DNA of 64,000 nucleotides, from positions 2,338,207-2,402,206 of the forward strand of contig NZ_CP031222.1 of NCBI RefSeq assembly GCF_003351745.1, written 5' to 3'. This document shows, one piece after another, positions 37,347 through 45,878 of this stretch. Each line of letters begins with the position of its first letter. Position 1 is the first letter of the stretch. This DNA comes from Aquirhabdus parva. GTDB taxonomy: Bacteria; Pseudomonadota; Gammaproteobacteria; Pseudomonadales; Moraxellaceae. Under the pieces are notes generated by a model. The model did not search any database, was not told where the DNA came from, and was given only the letters and a program-made list of their open reading frames with translations. A program made the position numbers and the translations under genes.

Positions 37347-37922
37347 CTAAGCCGCATCTCGAACACGCATGATGGTTTGACGTGTGGTCTTAAATTCCCT
37401 AGCCACACTGGAAACATTCTCTCCATTCGCTAGTTTAGCCTTTACTTGCTGCTTTTGTTCACAGGTAAGGGCACTAGGTCGCCCTAATGTCTTTCCTTCT
37501 GATTTAGCGCGTTGTAGCCCAGCTTGAGTACGCTCAATCAATAAATCACGTTCGAACTCAGCCACAGCCACAATAACTGACATTGTCATTTTGCCACTAG
37601 CGCTTGTTAGATCAACCCCACCAAGTGCAAGACAAACGACCTTTACACCTGAGCGCTCTAGTTGTTCAACAGTGGCTCGTACGTCCATTGCATTACGTCC
37701 AAGTCGATCAAGCTTAGTCACGACTAAAACATCATCATGCTCTAATCGATCTACCAGTTTTCTGAATTGTGGACGTTCACTTGCAGCGACTGAACCACTG
37801 ATACTCTCTGAAATGATGCGAGTGGAAGCAATAGTAAATCCTGCTTGTTTTATCTCTAAGATTTGATTGTCAGTGGTCTGATCAGCAGTTGATACTCGAA
37901 CATATGCAAAAATGCGTGACAT
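37347..37922 (-). CDS. Serine recombinase (resolvase/invertase family)
   Basis: The 191-residue protein has the catalytic Ser11 in [11 protein letters not shown], the [15 protein letters not shown] and [27 protein letters not shown] core, the long E-helix, and a C-terminal Hin-type HTH ([21 protein letters not shown]). It is full length for a Tn3-type resolvase or plasmid resolvase. No transposase is nearby, so it may resolve dimers of the element, invert a segment, or be cargo from a plasmid. Candidate sites lie just upstream. Confidence 0.94.
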   Translation of the reverse strand: MSRIFAYVRVSTADQTTDNQILEIKQAGFTIASTRIISESISGSVAASERPQFRKLVDRLEHDDVLVVTKLDRLGRNAMDVRATVEQLERSGVKVVCLALGGVDLTSASGKMTMSVIVAVAEFERDLLIERTQAGLQRAKSEGKTLGRPSALTCEQKQQVKAKLANGENVSSVAREFKTTRQTIMRVRDAA

Positions 37923-37950
37923 TGTTATTCTACACTGTACTAAAAGGATG

Positions 37951-38017
37951 TACTTATTATAAGTAGTGTACGTAATTATGTAAAGCTATATTTTGGACAC
38001 CCAAAAACAAAATGTCC
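37951..38017. promoter_or_regulatory. Candidate res site upstream of the resolvase
   Basis: TACTTA/TAAGTA (37951-37965) and GGACA/TGTCC with a 13-base spacer (37995-38017) are dyads within 100 bases of the resolvase start, as expected for resolvase subsites and its own promoter. Confidence 0.45.
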
Positions 38018-38147
38018 GTAAACGTTCGTTTTAGTACATCATCAAATCAACGCATAAGAGGGAGATTTAGATAGACTTACCTAATGATTATTTTAAGATT
38101 TAAAGGTATATTCTTATAAATTAATTATATTTTAGAGATCTCATAGT

Positions 38148-38870
38148 ATGTCTAAAGATGAAAAGGAAGCACCTAAAGCAAAAGCTTATGGCAAAACTAC
38201 CTATATAATTTTAATAACAATTTTTCTTTTACCAGTGCTCTTTTGGGGAATGGCATATGAGTTTTCATATTTTTATGTTTTAGGGATAGATGTATCAAAC
38301 GTATTCACAGGTCTATTTACTCCTTTTTACTACCTTTACACACCACTGTCTTATATTTTAACTTTATTAATAGGCATGGTGGTAGTTACCAATATCAGTA
38401 AATTCTTTTCAAAGAATATTCAAAGAGATGAGTGGAAAAATGCAGTCGAGCAGTTAGAACAATTAGATATAAATGCATCTATTTTACAAGCTAAAACCGC
38501 CTCCACAATATGCTTTATTTATTGGGTATACGTCTTATTGGCTCTCCATTTTGGGTGGAGTACTCGAGTTGGTACGGTATTTCTTACAATGATTTTTTAT
38601 TGTATTGGTTTCTTCATTGCTGGATTTTATAAATCCAACATTCACGGAAGAGTTCCTTTGATTCTAGCATTTATCATATCAGTAGGATTTTGCTTTTCTG
38701 CGGGAGGAATAGCTATAGCATCAATGGATAAAAAAAACCTAGGGATTATTAGAAGTGACATGGTGGTGATAGTCAAATCTGATGGCAAAAGCTATACAGC
38801 AAATGCCAATCAAATTACACCAGAAATTAGAGCGATAATTAAAGCACTCAGCCCGATCAAACTACCCTAA
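38148..38870 (+). CDS. Multi-pass membrane protein of unknown function
   Basis: The 240-residue protein has a charged N-terminus, about five hydrophobic helices (from ~17-40, then 55-80, 120-140, 145-165 and 172-195) and a C-terminal soluble tail of ~45 residues (SDMVVIVKSDGKSYTANANQ). No family is recognised. It is the only forward gene in the right half of the element and converges on the YagK/YfjJ-type gene with a four-base overlap of ends. A role as membrane-acting cargo is possible but not shown. Confidence 0.62.
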   Translation: MSKDEKEAPKAKAYGKTTYIILITIFLLPVLFWGMAYEFSYFYVLGIDVSNVFTGLFTPFYYLYTPLSYILTLLIGMVVVTNISKFFSKNIQRDEWKNAVEQLEQLDINASILQAKTASTICFIYWVYVLLALHFGWSTRVGTVFLTMIFYCIGFFIAGFYKSNIHGRVPLILAFIISVGFCFSAGGIAIASMDKKNLGIIRSDMVVIVKSDGKSYTANANQITPEIRAIIKALSPIKLP

Positions 38871-39514
38871 AACTTCAATGTATTGAGTTCTACAAATTCA
38901 TGGATGATTCGTACATCTCTTCGAGAAATCTTATATCTCTGATCCAGTTTACTACACCCGAAACTCCGCTCTTTAAAGCTTAAATTGACTTTCTGATTCA
39001 TCTTGGCTTGGTACGTGAAACGTTTAATAGCATCAACATACTCAGCATCATCTGTTAAATCATGAAATTTTCCTAGATTATTATGACGAGGCTTAATAGC
39101 TGCACTGACCACCCCATCAAGTTGACTCAGTCGCCTCTGTAACACTCGCCAATGCGTGAATGGATTGAACTCGTCTCGACTAAAGATAATCATGATGTGG
39201 ATGTGGTAGGTATCTTTCTTTGAATGCTCTATTGTCCAATGGTATGAATAAGAGTCGGCTATCAAAACGGTTTTTAACGACTTAACATCAAAGTTTGATG
39301 GCTGAATAATTTCATCCATGACAAAGGGAGGTTCGAGTATTAAAGTTGCTTCATAAACGCAAGGGCGGGAAATTGTGTCTCTCGCTTGAGTGAGCAGTCC
39401 TATAATATTATCAAGTTGATTGGTATCGTATTTATAATTCTCCTTGGCATTGCCTTTGTTTAATTTAAAACCTAAATACATTGGATTGTTACCGATCAGG
39501 TACGGCGAAGTCAT
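38867..39514 (-). CDS. YagK/YfjJ (inovirus Gp2-like) family protein, putative replication factor
   Basis: The 215-residue protein resembles the YagK/YfjJ C-terminal domain family found in P4-like elements and inoviruses. It shows a His-hydrophobic-His pair (YHIHIMI, ~residue 107), followed by FTHWRVLQRRLSQLDGVVSA and a later DAEYVDAIKRFTYQAK helix with a Tyr. That pattern fits the HUH Rep/relaxase class, so it may nick at an origin. A pair of adjacent ATGs follows AAGGAG; the second (39514) has better spacing. Confidence 0.72.
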   Translation of the reverse strand: MTSPYLIGNNPMYLGFKLNKGNAKENYKYDTNQLDNIIGLLTQARDTISRPCVYEATLILEPPFVMDEIIQPSNFDVKSLKTVLIADSYSYHWTIEHSKKDTYHIHIMIIFSRDEFNPFTHWRVLQRRLSQLDGVVSAAIKPRHNNLGKFHDLTDDAEYVDAIKRFTYQAKMNQKVNLSFKERSFGCSKLDQRYKISRRDVRIIHEFVELNTLKF

Positions 39515-39870
39515 CATTTCTCCTTATGAATTGATTAAATTTTTGGGACAAAATTGAGTTTTAAAGCATGCGAAATGTGTTAAGTTAAGATTTGGCACGA
39601 AGAAATTAGTATGTAAAAACGCATCTATAAATGCTCTGCATACTACCGATTTTCTCTATCGCAAATTCAGACATAAATATATGTTTTATATACTTATATA
39701 AAATTTAAACTCGCAACTTTTTGGCAAACTTACGCCCTAATACCGATAATATTCAGGCGTAAAAATTCCATAAATCAGATAGAGATTTGAAAAGTAACTG
39801 CTTACTGATTTTATGTTTGGGACATTGGGACAACATAAAAATGTCATCCCATTGATGAAACAATTAAAGA
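39515..39870. promoter_or_regulatory. AT-rich region with TTGGGACA repeats, candidate replication origin
   Basis: 356 bases between the two replication-type genes. TTGGGACA occurs at 39543-39550 and as a direct tandem pair at 39817-39832, framing about 270 AT-rich bases. No ORF is seen. Iteron-like repeats plus AT-rich DNA between a putative Rep and a primase/helicase suit an origin. Confidence 0.45.
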
Positions 39871-41703
39871 TTAACCCTCCCCTTCTTCATCCCAAGCTTT
39901 AGGAGTCAGCACATACATTCTGGTTGGATTATTATGATCAGGAATCCTTATCTTTCTGGTTGCAACTCTCTCATTCTCAGGCTTTAACCAACCACGCTTG
40001 ATCAACACCCTTTCAACAAGTTTAGGATCTAATCCTTTACAAACTTCATTTCTAAATGAATTCGGAAAGATACTATAAGTTGTTTCATAATCTTGATCAG
40101 AATGTGGAACTGGGAAAGTTGACTGAATACCCTCTTTAAGCTCTGTGCTATAGAAGCCTACTCGGTTATAAGTAGACTTAGTAGAGTCGCTTGTCATACT
40201 CTGAAAACGACTAGAACCATGAACTTGAATAAAAGACAGGACTTGTCGCAATATCTCTGTTTCTTCAAAGCTATTGTCACGACCAAAGCCATCTAACCAA
40301 TCCTGAAAACAACGTGCAGTTGCCTGCATTGCTTCACCAAATTGCCAGCCTGTTATATTCGCTTCCCCTGCCATTTCGCCACCCGCAGCAACCACGGCAA
40401 AACGACGAGCAACACGCATAACTTGCCCATTTGATCCACTAGGGACATGTTCTTCCATAAACCGCCTTATAAGCTCATGAGCACGCCGTGTAGCCCCATT
40501 TAGATCTGAAGTGAGATATTTAAGCCATGCTTTCCCAGCAAGCCCGTAGTAACTTGCAGCGGCGACTTTCAAGTTATCAGCAAAAGTACTCGGACTTTCC
40601 GTACCGTGTAGTTGTTCAAAAATACCTAAACCAGCTCCAGCATCAGCGGGAATATCAGCTAAACGAATTTCCTGTCCTGCTTTAATAGCTTGCCGTCCTT
40701 GGCTCATTATCGATGCTAAAGACTCTTCGCCATTTGATAACACTAGTAAACGCCATGCGCTAACAGCTTTTGCTGAACCCTGTTTGGTTGCTCTGGTCTT
40801 TCCTTGACCATTCATCAACATATAAACCGCGTCCCCAATTGAACGCTGATCACATTGTTTAATCTCATCAAGGATAAGTAAGCCATCATTATGAGTAACA
40901 GCCAATCCTTCTAATCCATTATCTGTTGCTCGCCACTGGCGGCGGTATTTCTCTGGATTGCCCCAGACACTGGATGCAAGATCAAGAGCGACACTTTTGC
41001 CGATAGAACTAGACCCGCGTAAATGAAATCCACCATTACTCTCACTCACTAAATTCAATAACGATCCAGCAAATGACACCGATAAAGAAAAGATCAAACG
41101 ACTATTGCCTTGAGATGGCTTAGATACATGCTCTATCCACTTATCTAAAGTTCCAGATTCAGCAAAAGCACAAACTACTCCTAGGGAACTCTGGAAAATA
41201 ATTTCCTCCTCCCCACCAATCACACAATCAGGCAGTACAAATGCGCCGTCACACCACCCAATACGATCAACGCACAAAATATGCTGATCTGTAGGGTAGC
41301 CTTGCAAGTAGTTGACAAATTTATTAAGATCGGAGGGTCTTTGACTAATATGTAAGCCTTTACTCAATAGCTCACGACTAATTGCTGCGGTCGTGCCTGC
41401 CAATAGCTCAGTGGGCATTACCCAACGATGAATTGACCCTTGGGTGTCATGCCATTGCAGAATACGCCCCCAATTGTTTCCATCTTTACTACATGTTGTT
41501 GCAATGATTTGGACAGGAGAAGATAGCCACACAGTTTGTTTGCCATAAGTTGCATAGACTCCTTGATTTTCCCCATCAAGATGTAACTCATACGCTATCC
41601 CATTAATTGTAAAAGGACAAAATCGCTCTAGCTTCATTAGCTCAGAAAGAGTAATTTGATTAGAAATATCTGTTGCTGTCGTTGAAATCGTCATGTCTGT
41701 CAA
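39871..41703 (-). CDS. DUF927-domain replication ATPase/helicase
   Basis: The protein of about 610 residues belongs to the DUF927 superfamily: a P-loop LRGSSSIGKSVALDLA (~230), the Walker B-like NDGLLILDEIKQCDQ and KAVSAWRLLVLSNGEESL. P4-like satellites and many islands encode such proteins next to alpA, and they act in element replication as primase-helicase-type ATPases. The start is uncertain: TTG 41703 has GGAGGG seven bases upstream, ATG 41694 lies in frame, and ATG 41718 would overlap alpA by 14 bases. The gene is coupled to alpA in any case. Confidence 0.88.
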   Translation of the reverse strand: MTDMTISTTATDISNQITLSELMKLERFCPFTINGIAYELHLDGENQGVYATYGKQTVWLSSPVQIIATTCSKDGNNWGRILQWHDTQGSIHRWVMPTELLAGTTAAISRELLSKGLHISQRPSDLNKFVNYLQGYPTDQHILCVDRIGWCDGAFVLPDCVIGGEEEIIFQSSLGVVCAFAESGTLDKWIEHVSKPSQGNSRLIFSLSVSFAGSLLNLVSESNGGFHLRGSSSIGKSVALDLASSVWGNPEKYRRQWRATDNGLEGLAVTHNDGLLILDEIKQCDQRSIGDAVYMLMNGQGKTRATKQGSAKAVSAWRLLVLSNGEESLASIMSQGRQAIKAGQEIRLADIPADAGAGLGIFEQLHGTESPSTFADNLKVAAASYYGLAGKAWLKYLTSDLNGATRRAHELIRRFMEEHVPSGSNGQVMRVARRFAVVAAGGEMAGEANITGWQFGEAMQATARCFQDWLDGFGRDNSFEETEILRQVLSFIQVHGSSRFQSMTSDSTKSTYNRVGFYSTELKEGIQSTFPVPHSDQDYETTYSIFPNSFRNEVCKGLDPKLVERVLIKRGWLKPENERVATRKIRIPDHNNPTRMYVLTPKAWDEEGEG

Positions 41704-41704
41704 A

Positions 41705-41956
41705 TTACCGCCCTCCACTCATTGAAACTTGCCCAACGACTTGTTGATCAATCCATTGGTAAACTTCATCGTTTTTCCATGCAACCATATTCGCACCTAA
41801 CGAATAAGGGGCTGGAAACTTCCCTTTTGCGACCAAATCGTAAAGCTTGGTTTTTCCAAATGGCAATAATGGCAAAATGTCTCTTAATCGACTCATTCCC
41901 CCTTTTGCTAGTTGCTTTACCTCTCCGTTTTGTGTATGATTCATACGATTATGCAT
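41705..41956 (-). CDS. alpA: AlpA-family regulator / excisionase-like protein
   Basis: The 83-residue protein has a MerR-like HTH of the AlpA type: LRDILPLLPFGKTKLYDLVAKGKFPAP, then NMVAWKNDEVYQWIDQQ. In P4-type elements AlpA activates int or assists excision. AAGGAG sits eight bases before ATG 41956. It is the first gene of the replication operon and lies next to the attR end, so it is well placed to bind the sites near both attachment ends. Confidence 0.9.
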   Translation of the reverse strand: MHNRMNHTQNGEVKQLAKGGMSRLRDILPLLPFGKTKLYDLVAKGKFPAPYSLGANMVAWKNDEVYQWIDQQVVGQVSMSGGR

Positions 41957-42392
41957 AAATTGTTCTCCTTAGAGTAATTTTGGTTGAGTCCCTACAATCA
42001 CCCGCATAGTGAAAATAGGGATATAAAACGCAAAAAAAAGCCAATGCCTATCAATAGGTGGTCTATTGAAGGGAATTGGTTATATTTGCGGTAGTTTTAG
42101 TTAAGTATCAAAATACAGAAAGTGTATCCAAATTCATGCATCACAATAATGTGACTTGATCTTGATTTACGCCCCCATACAGTAAATATTCAACTAAGTC
42201 TAGCATTATATCATATTTTTATAAAAATTTGAATCATTTTCTTACCATGACTAATGCCTGTCTACAACAACAAAAGAATATTTAGTTGTTTTTCAAAAAC
42301 TTAATACATTGTCTCTACGAAACTTTATCTAAAAAAGATAAAACGGGCATCGTGTACTATCTAAAGTTACAAAATGGAGAACAGTAGCCTTG

Positions 42393-42431
42393 ACCTCGCC
42401 TATATGTGCAGGTTCAATTCCTTCTTTAGAA
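42393..42431 (+). pseudogene. Degenerate tRNA-Leu 3'-part-like fragment
   Basis: ACCTCGCCT, then TGTGC, then GGTTCAA and TCC line up in order and spacing with the variable arm and T-arm of tRNA-Leu (29136-29167). The remainder has diverged. It may be a relic of a tRNA end carried by this or an earlier element. Confidence 0.4.
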
Positions 42432-42548
42432 TTTTGAGGCTCTTTTTTTTGCTACATACAAAATATTAGCTCAAACGCTACAATAGGGTGATACTAAAAA
42501 TACTCAACTCGATTTGTACGAAAATCAATCAAACGATCTATTTATTTC

Positions 42549-42569
42549 TATACGGTATTTAATGCGGTA
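42549..42569 (+). promoter_or_regulatory. Motifs near attR shared with the attL side
   Basis: TATACGGTAT (42549-42558) and GCGGTA (42564-42569) match 29304-29313 and 29295-29300. The order is reversed relative to the left end. They are likely arm-type sites for integrase or AlpA. Confidence 0.5.
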
Positions 42570-42628
42570 CTTTTCAGTTTTTAAATTTTATTTTAATATA
42601 TATAACATCACCTTAAGTTAAAATAAAC

Positions 42629-42648
42629 AGTCCCGCTCTGGGCACCAT
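42629..42648 (+). repeat. attR core
   Basis: An exact 20-base copy of the tRNA-Leu 3' end (29162-29181). No tRNA body precedes it, so it is the right junction of the element. Confidence 0.92.
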
Positions 42649-42660
42649 CTTCTGTTGTTA

Positions 42661-42701
42661 AACAAAAAGCCCCAATTCATAAAACATTGGGGCTTTTTGT
42701 T
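42661..42701. terminator. Strong bidirectional terminator beyond attR
   Basis: AACAAAAAGCCCCAAT pairs with ATTGGGGCTTTTTGTT (42686-42701). It was probably the terminator of tRNA-Leu before integration, and it also faces the end of the herA-type gene on the reverse strand. Confidence 0.9.
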
Positions 42702-42873
42702 GTTCAATCCATAATAATGAGTACAGCTAGAAAAGAAGACCTATCCGCACAAAAAGATAAAACTTTAAATACTCCTAAACGTAAATTAATTCTCTTAGGT
42801 TTGCGCCCCCATCCTATGTATATTACGACAAAGCCAACTTGCTTTTATCCGAGTGATACAAACGGCATGCAAG

Positions 42874-44643
42874 CTATATTTTAAGCCATGCCTTTTTAAT
42901 CGCCTCGAAATGTACATTTTTCCATTCTTCTTTCCATAGCTCAAAGTAAGGGATGTCGTTGGACGATGGCACTGGAAAACATGTAGCTATTTGAACCAAC
43001 GATGGCATTACAACGGCCTCTCCAATAAGCAAAGCCTCTCCCGCTCCTAAGGTCGGTAACTTCTCACACAAATTTCCAAGCGTGTCTGGCAATAGTCTTG
43101 ACACGTAACGTTGGTCATTCGAATTAGTCAAACGCATAGCTAAAAAGTTACTGCATTGTGAGAATATTGTCTCGGATATTTCAGAAGGTCTCTGGCTTGA
43201 AAGCAAAAGTGTGACTCCGTATTTACGACCTTCTTTCGCAATTCGCTCGATTGAAAGCTTGGATGCTCTAAATCTGGCTAAATCACTGTTAGGTACATAC
43301 TTATGCGCCTCTTCATAGACAAGTAAGATCGGAGCGTCGGTATTTACAGTTTCTCCAGCAGCGCTTCGCAATACCTTATAATGATAGCCATATTCAAAGA
43401 CTATTCTCGAAATGAGGGATACGGTGATACTCAGGACCTCAAAGGGTACGCCACTCAAATCAATAATGGTAACATTTGAGTTTGTCTCTCCATAGCCCAT
43501 TAAGGTCATCAATGTGCTTTCTAAGGTCGCAGCATCAGCCGCGGACCCAAACAGAAAATCCAGTCTTTGTTGCGCAACCTTTGACTCGAAACGGGTGAAG
43601 AATTTATCTAGTGTTTTATCAGCATAACTGCCATTCGTGATATTTTGTGATTTAGTGGGATGGAATTCTAAACGACTCTCGAAATATTTATTAAGGCGCT
43701 CTTCTGTTGTTAATTGCAGACCGTGGGAAGTATCCGTTTTACCATCTGCTAATAAGCTGTAGGACGGGTCTACAATCATATAACGCATCTCATTTTTTGC
43801 GTTTATTGTCTCATTCTTGATATTGTATAATGCATTTAATACTTGATGAATATTAAATTTTAAGGGGCTGTCGTAGAAGACTGATGTCATTCCAGGATTG
43901 TGCATTCTTTTATTTTCAGTAATTAAATTACGAAACACAGATGATTGGTTGTAATTGTCTCGTTCCCCTGTATCCAATAGAACCTCTTCAAGCTCCTCAC
44001 TGTTCAGCAGCCAATAAGGAAGATGAAGACTTGCTACGTCAAGAAAATTAGCGTTTGGAAATGCTGTTTTGTATTCGGAGTGAATATCAAATATAACAAC
44101 ATGGGAGTTATTCAGAGAAAAATTACCAGCCTTCGCCGCCACCGCATTTTGAATGATCTTAGTGATAGTGTGGGATTTTCCAGAACCTGTTGAACCGACA
44201 ACAGCAATATGCTTATTGAAAAAACGATTTCCGTCTACTGGCACGGGGATACTAGAATTAGAAACCAATGAGCAAAACTCAAATTTCTTTTCTGGAGCAA
44301 CGGAATCAGCAAAAATCATTCTGATGTCATCCTCCGTTGCTGGGGCCACTCCAGTCGGTGGAATGGTAAGTGTGTCACCGCCCCTAATGAACCTCCCCTC
44401 CTTAATAATGCCGAGCGGTAGGGCCTCGATGATGTGCCTACGCTCAAAATTACTTGTGACCTCGATACAGAAGTTTTCGATGATTGCGATAAGAGCACAA
44501 TCCTCAGTGTCTGTAATTCGAAGATAGGATCCAACTTTGATACTTTTGCCATCGGAAAAAGCTGCTATGTCATCAACAGATATTTTTACCCTGTCTGGAA
44601 ACACCGCAATTACTTCGGCTGTTATCTCTGGAACTTTGCTCAT
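42874..44643 (-). CDS. HerA/DUF87-family ATPase of a nuclease-HerA defence-type pair
   Basis: The 589-residue protein has an N-terminal HAS-type beta barrel (~1-100), then the HerA/FtsK-like motor: Walker A VVGSTGSGKSHT (residues 148-159), Walker B ILLVYEEAHKYVP at ~435, and LLLSSQRPSEI as the sensor block. HerA proteins are hexameric DNA translocases. Paired with nucleases such as DUF4297 or Sir2 proteins they form anti-phage systems that degrade DNA or deplete NAD+. It overlaps the nuclease-like gene by four bases (ATGA), so the two are coupled. It lies outside the att-bounded element. Confidence 0.9.
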   Translation of the reverse strand: MSKVPEITAEVIAVFPDRVKISVDDIAAFSDGKSIKVGSYLRITDTEDCALIAIIENFCIEVTSNFERRHIIEALPLGIIKEGRFIRGGDTLTIPPTGVAPATEDDIRMIFADSVAPEKKFEFCSLVSNSSIPVPVDGNRFFNKHIAVVGSTGSGKSHTITKIIQNAVAAKAGNFSLNNSHVVIFDIHSEYKTAFPNANFLDVASLHLPYWLLNSEELEEVLLDTGERDNYNQSSVFRNLITENKRMHNPGMTSVFYDSPLKFNIHQVLNALYNIKNETINAKNEMRYMIVDPSYSLLADGKTDTSHGLQLTTEERLNKYFESRLEFHPTKSQNITNGSYADKTLDKFFTRFESKVAQQRLDFLFGSAADAATLESTLMTLMGYGETNSNVTIIDLSGVPFEVLSITVSLISRIVFEYGYHYKVLRSAAGETVNTDAPILLVYEEAHKYVPNSDLARFRASKLSIERIAKEGRKYGVTLLLSSQRPSEISETIFSQCSNFLAMRLTNSNDQRYVSRLLPDTLGNLCEKLPTLGAGEALLIGEAVVMPSLVQIATCFPVPSSNDIPYFELWKEEWKNVHFEAIKKAWLKI

Positions 44644-45878
44644 GATCGGAATATCTCATTAATAAAATAGGTATAGGGGATCTGAATCTCGTTGTAAGCT
44701 GCCCCTGCAGGTCTGAATTTACTTTTAATCGGCACCGTTTTAAAAAAATCGAAGAACTCTATACTAGAACCGTGTATGCCATTGAAGCATGTCACTAGAT
44801 GATCCACTGACGGTATAAATTTTATTTTTATTAGGAATCTTTTTGACGGAAGAATAGCCAATTGATCTTGGTAAAAGTCAGCACCGAGAAACGGGTATCC
44901 ATCTTGAAAAAGTACGCCTTGTCTGTACATTTCATTTTTTAATTTTGCCATGTCTATGGCTTCGATCCCATGCAAAAGTACATAGGGACAAAACCGATCC
45001 TCATCTGGAGTACGCGAGCGCTCCTTATGGGAGAAACGCTCCCCTATTTCACGTAAAAGTGTCATGGCCTCTGAAAGTTTGAAATCCATACTGATATCAA
45101 TAATAAAAACGCGGGAAATTTTTGGAATATTGATACCATGGAAAGTGAAATATTTCCTTTTTATGCTTTTTGCATAGTGTTCCTTTCCAAACCTTTCTAA
45201 CAGCCATCTGCTAAAAACGATTTCCTTCTGATCGACAAGAGATATGAAATCCCCCTTCGTTATTGTTCGCTTGCTCACATCGGCTTGAATCGCTAGTGTC
45301 TGAATGGCATTTATAGCTCTGGGATAATAGAAAGCCTCCGTATCAGCAACCTCACTATGCGGTAAGCAACGTTTAAGTGAGGCATGCACTAGCCTCTGTT
45401 GCTCGTTGTATTCTGGCGCCAGTAGATCGATCTTTAATAAATTTAAAAAAAGGATAAGTTCAGCATCGCTGACACCAAGTTCGTTATGAACTTCATGCCG
45501 AACACTTTTTTCCGTATAGCTTAAAAAATGTTTTTTGAGGAAAATCAAATCAAGGCTAGTAGGGAGCTTATCTTGACCTTCCTTATAATGCCCGTAGATG
45601 CAATATCTAAAGGTCTGGCTAGCAGGACAATTTGCTGCTTTAAAGTGGCGAAGCATGTGGATTACTGCGTCTTTAATTACTGAATGGACGTACTCCGTGC
45701 CTTCGTAGTATTTGCATTGGATTAGTGAGACAGCATGCCCATCATTTATATCGATATCCTCTATACCTTCTATGACAACTTTCGCGACCAGTGATGTTGC
45801 CTCAAGAATTTCTAGTATCGTTTTATCAAACTGGTAAAAATAACCTTTGATGGTTGCATGTGCTGAACGGTTGGCCAT
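44640..45878 (-). CDS. DUF4297-like nuclease partner of the HerA ATPase
   Basis: The 412-residue protein starts GYFYQFDKTILEILEA and has a PD-(D/E)xK-like core: Glu40-Asp41-Ile-Asp43, then Gln54-x-Lys56 in LIQCKYY. This matches the N-terminal dsDNA-endonuclease domain of DUF4297/Cap4-type proteins, with E-D-I-D and Q-x-K spacing as expected. The remaining ~330 residues are not recognised; they may be the sensor or HerA-docking part. It is the first gene of a two-gene operon. The domain call rests on motif and context, so it is moderately firm. Confidence 0.72.
   Translation of the reverse strand: MANRSAHATIKGYFYQFDKTILEILEATSLVAKVVIEGIEDIDINDGHAVSLIQCKYYEGTEYVHSVIKDAVIHMLRHFKAANCPASQTFRYCIYGHYKEGQDKLPTSLDLIFLKKHFLSYTEKSVRHEVHNELGVSDAELILFLNLLKIDLLAPEYNEQQRLVHASLKRCLPHSEVADTEAFYYPRAINAIQTLAIQADVSKRTITKGDFISLVDQKEIVFSRWLLERFGKEHYAKSIKRKYFTFHGINIPKISRVFIIDISMDFKLSEAMTLLREIGERFSHKERSRTPDEDRFCPYVLLHGIEAIDMAKLKNEMYRQGVLFQDGYPFLGADFYQDQLAILPSKRFLIKIKFIPSVDHLVTCFNGIHGSSIEFFDFFKTVPIKSKFRPAGAAYNEIQIPYTYFINEIFRS

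Larger units (their letters stand above)
41957..42628. other. Right-end region between alpA and attR
   Basis: About 670 AT-rich bases with no supported gene. It contains the alpA promoter, a degenerate tRNA-Leu-like piece (42393-42431), and the TATACGGTAT (42549-42558) and GCGGTA (42564-42569) motifs shared with the attL side. Confidence 0.55.
29162..42648 (+). mobile_element. P4-like integrative element at tRNA-Leu(UAA) carrying a Septu-like module
   Basis: The ends are two copies of a 20-bp core (AGTCCCGCTCTGGGCACCAT): the tRNA-Leu 3' end at 29162 and a second copy at 42629. The element is about 13.5 kb and visibly AT-richer than its surroundings. Contents in order are a tyrosine integrase, an XRE repressor, two exported proteins, an HNH/ATPase pair, unknown cargo, a serine resolvase, a membrane protein, a YagK/YfjJ-type protein, a DUF927 ATPase and AlpA. 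There are no capsid, portal, tail or terminase genes, and no conjugation genes, so it is most like a phage satellite that would need a helper to move. Confidence 0.88.

Noticed and set aside
29162-42648. Complete prophage or conjugative element
   Set aside because: No terminase, capsid, tail, lysis, relaxase/T4SS set or partition genes are visible; a satellite fits better.
42687-42884. Forward 65-codon ORF after attR
   Set aside because: It begins inside the terminator stem, has no ribosome site and overlaps the end of the herA-type gene.
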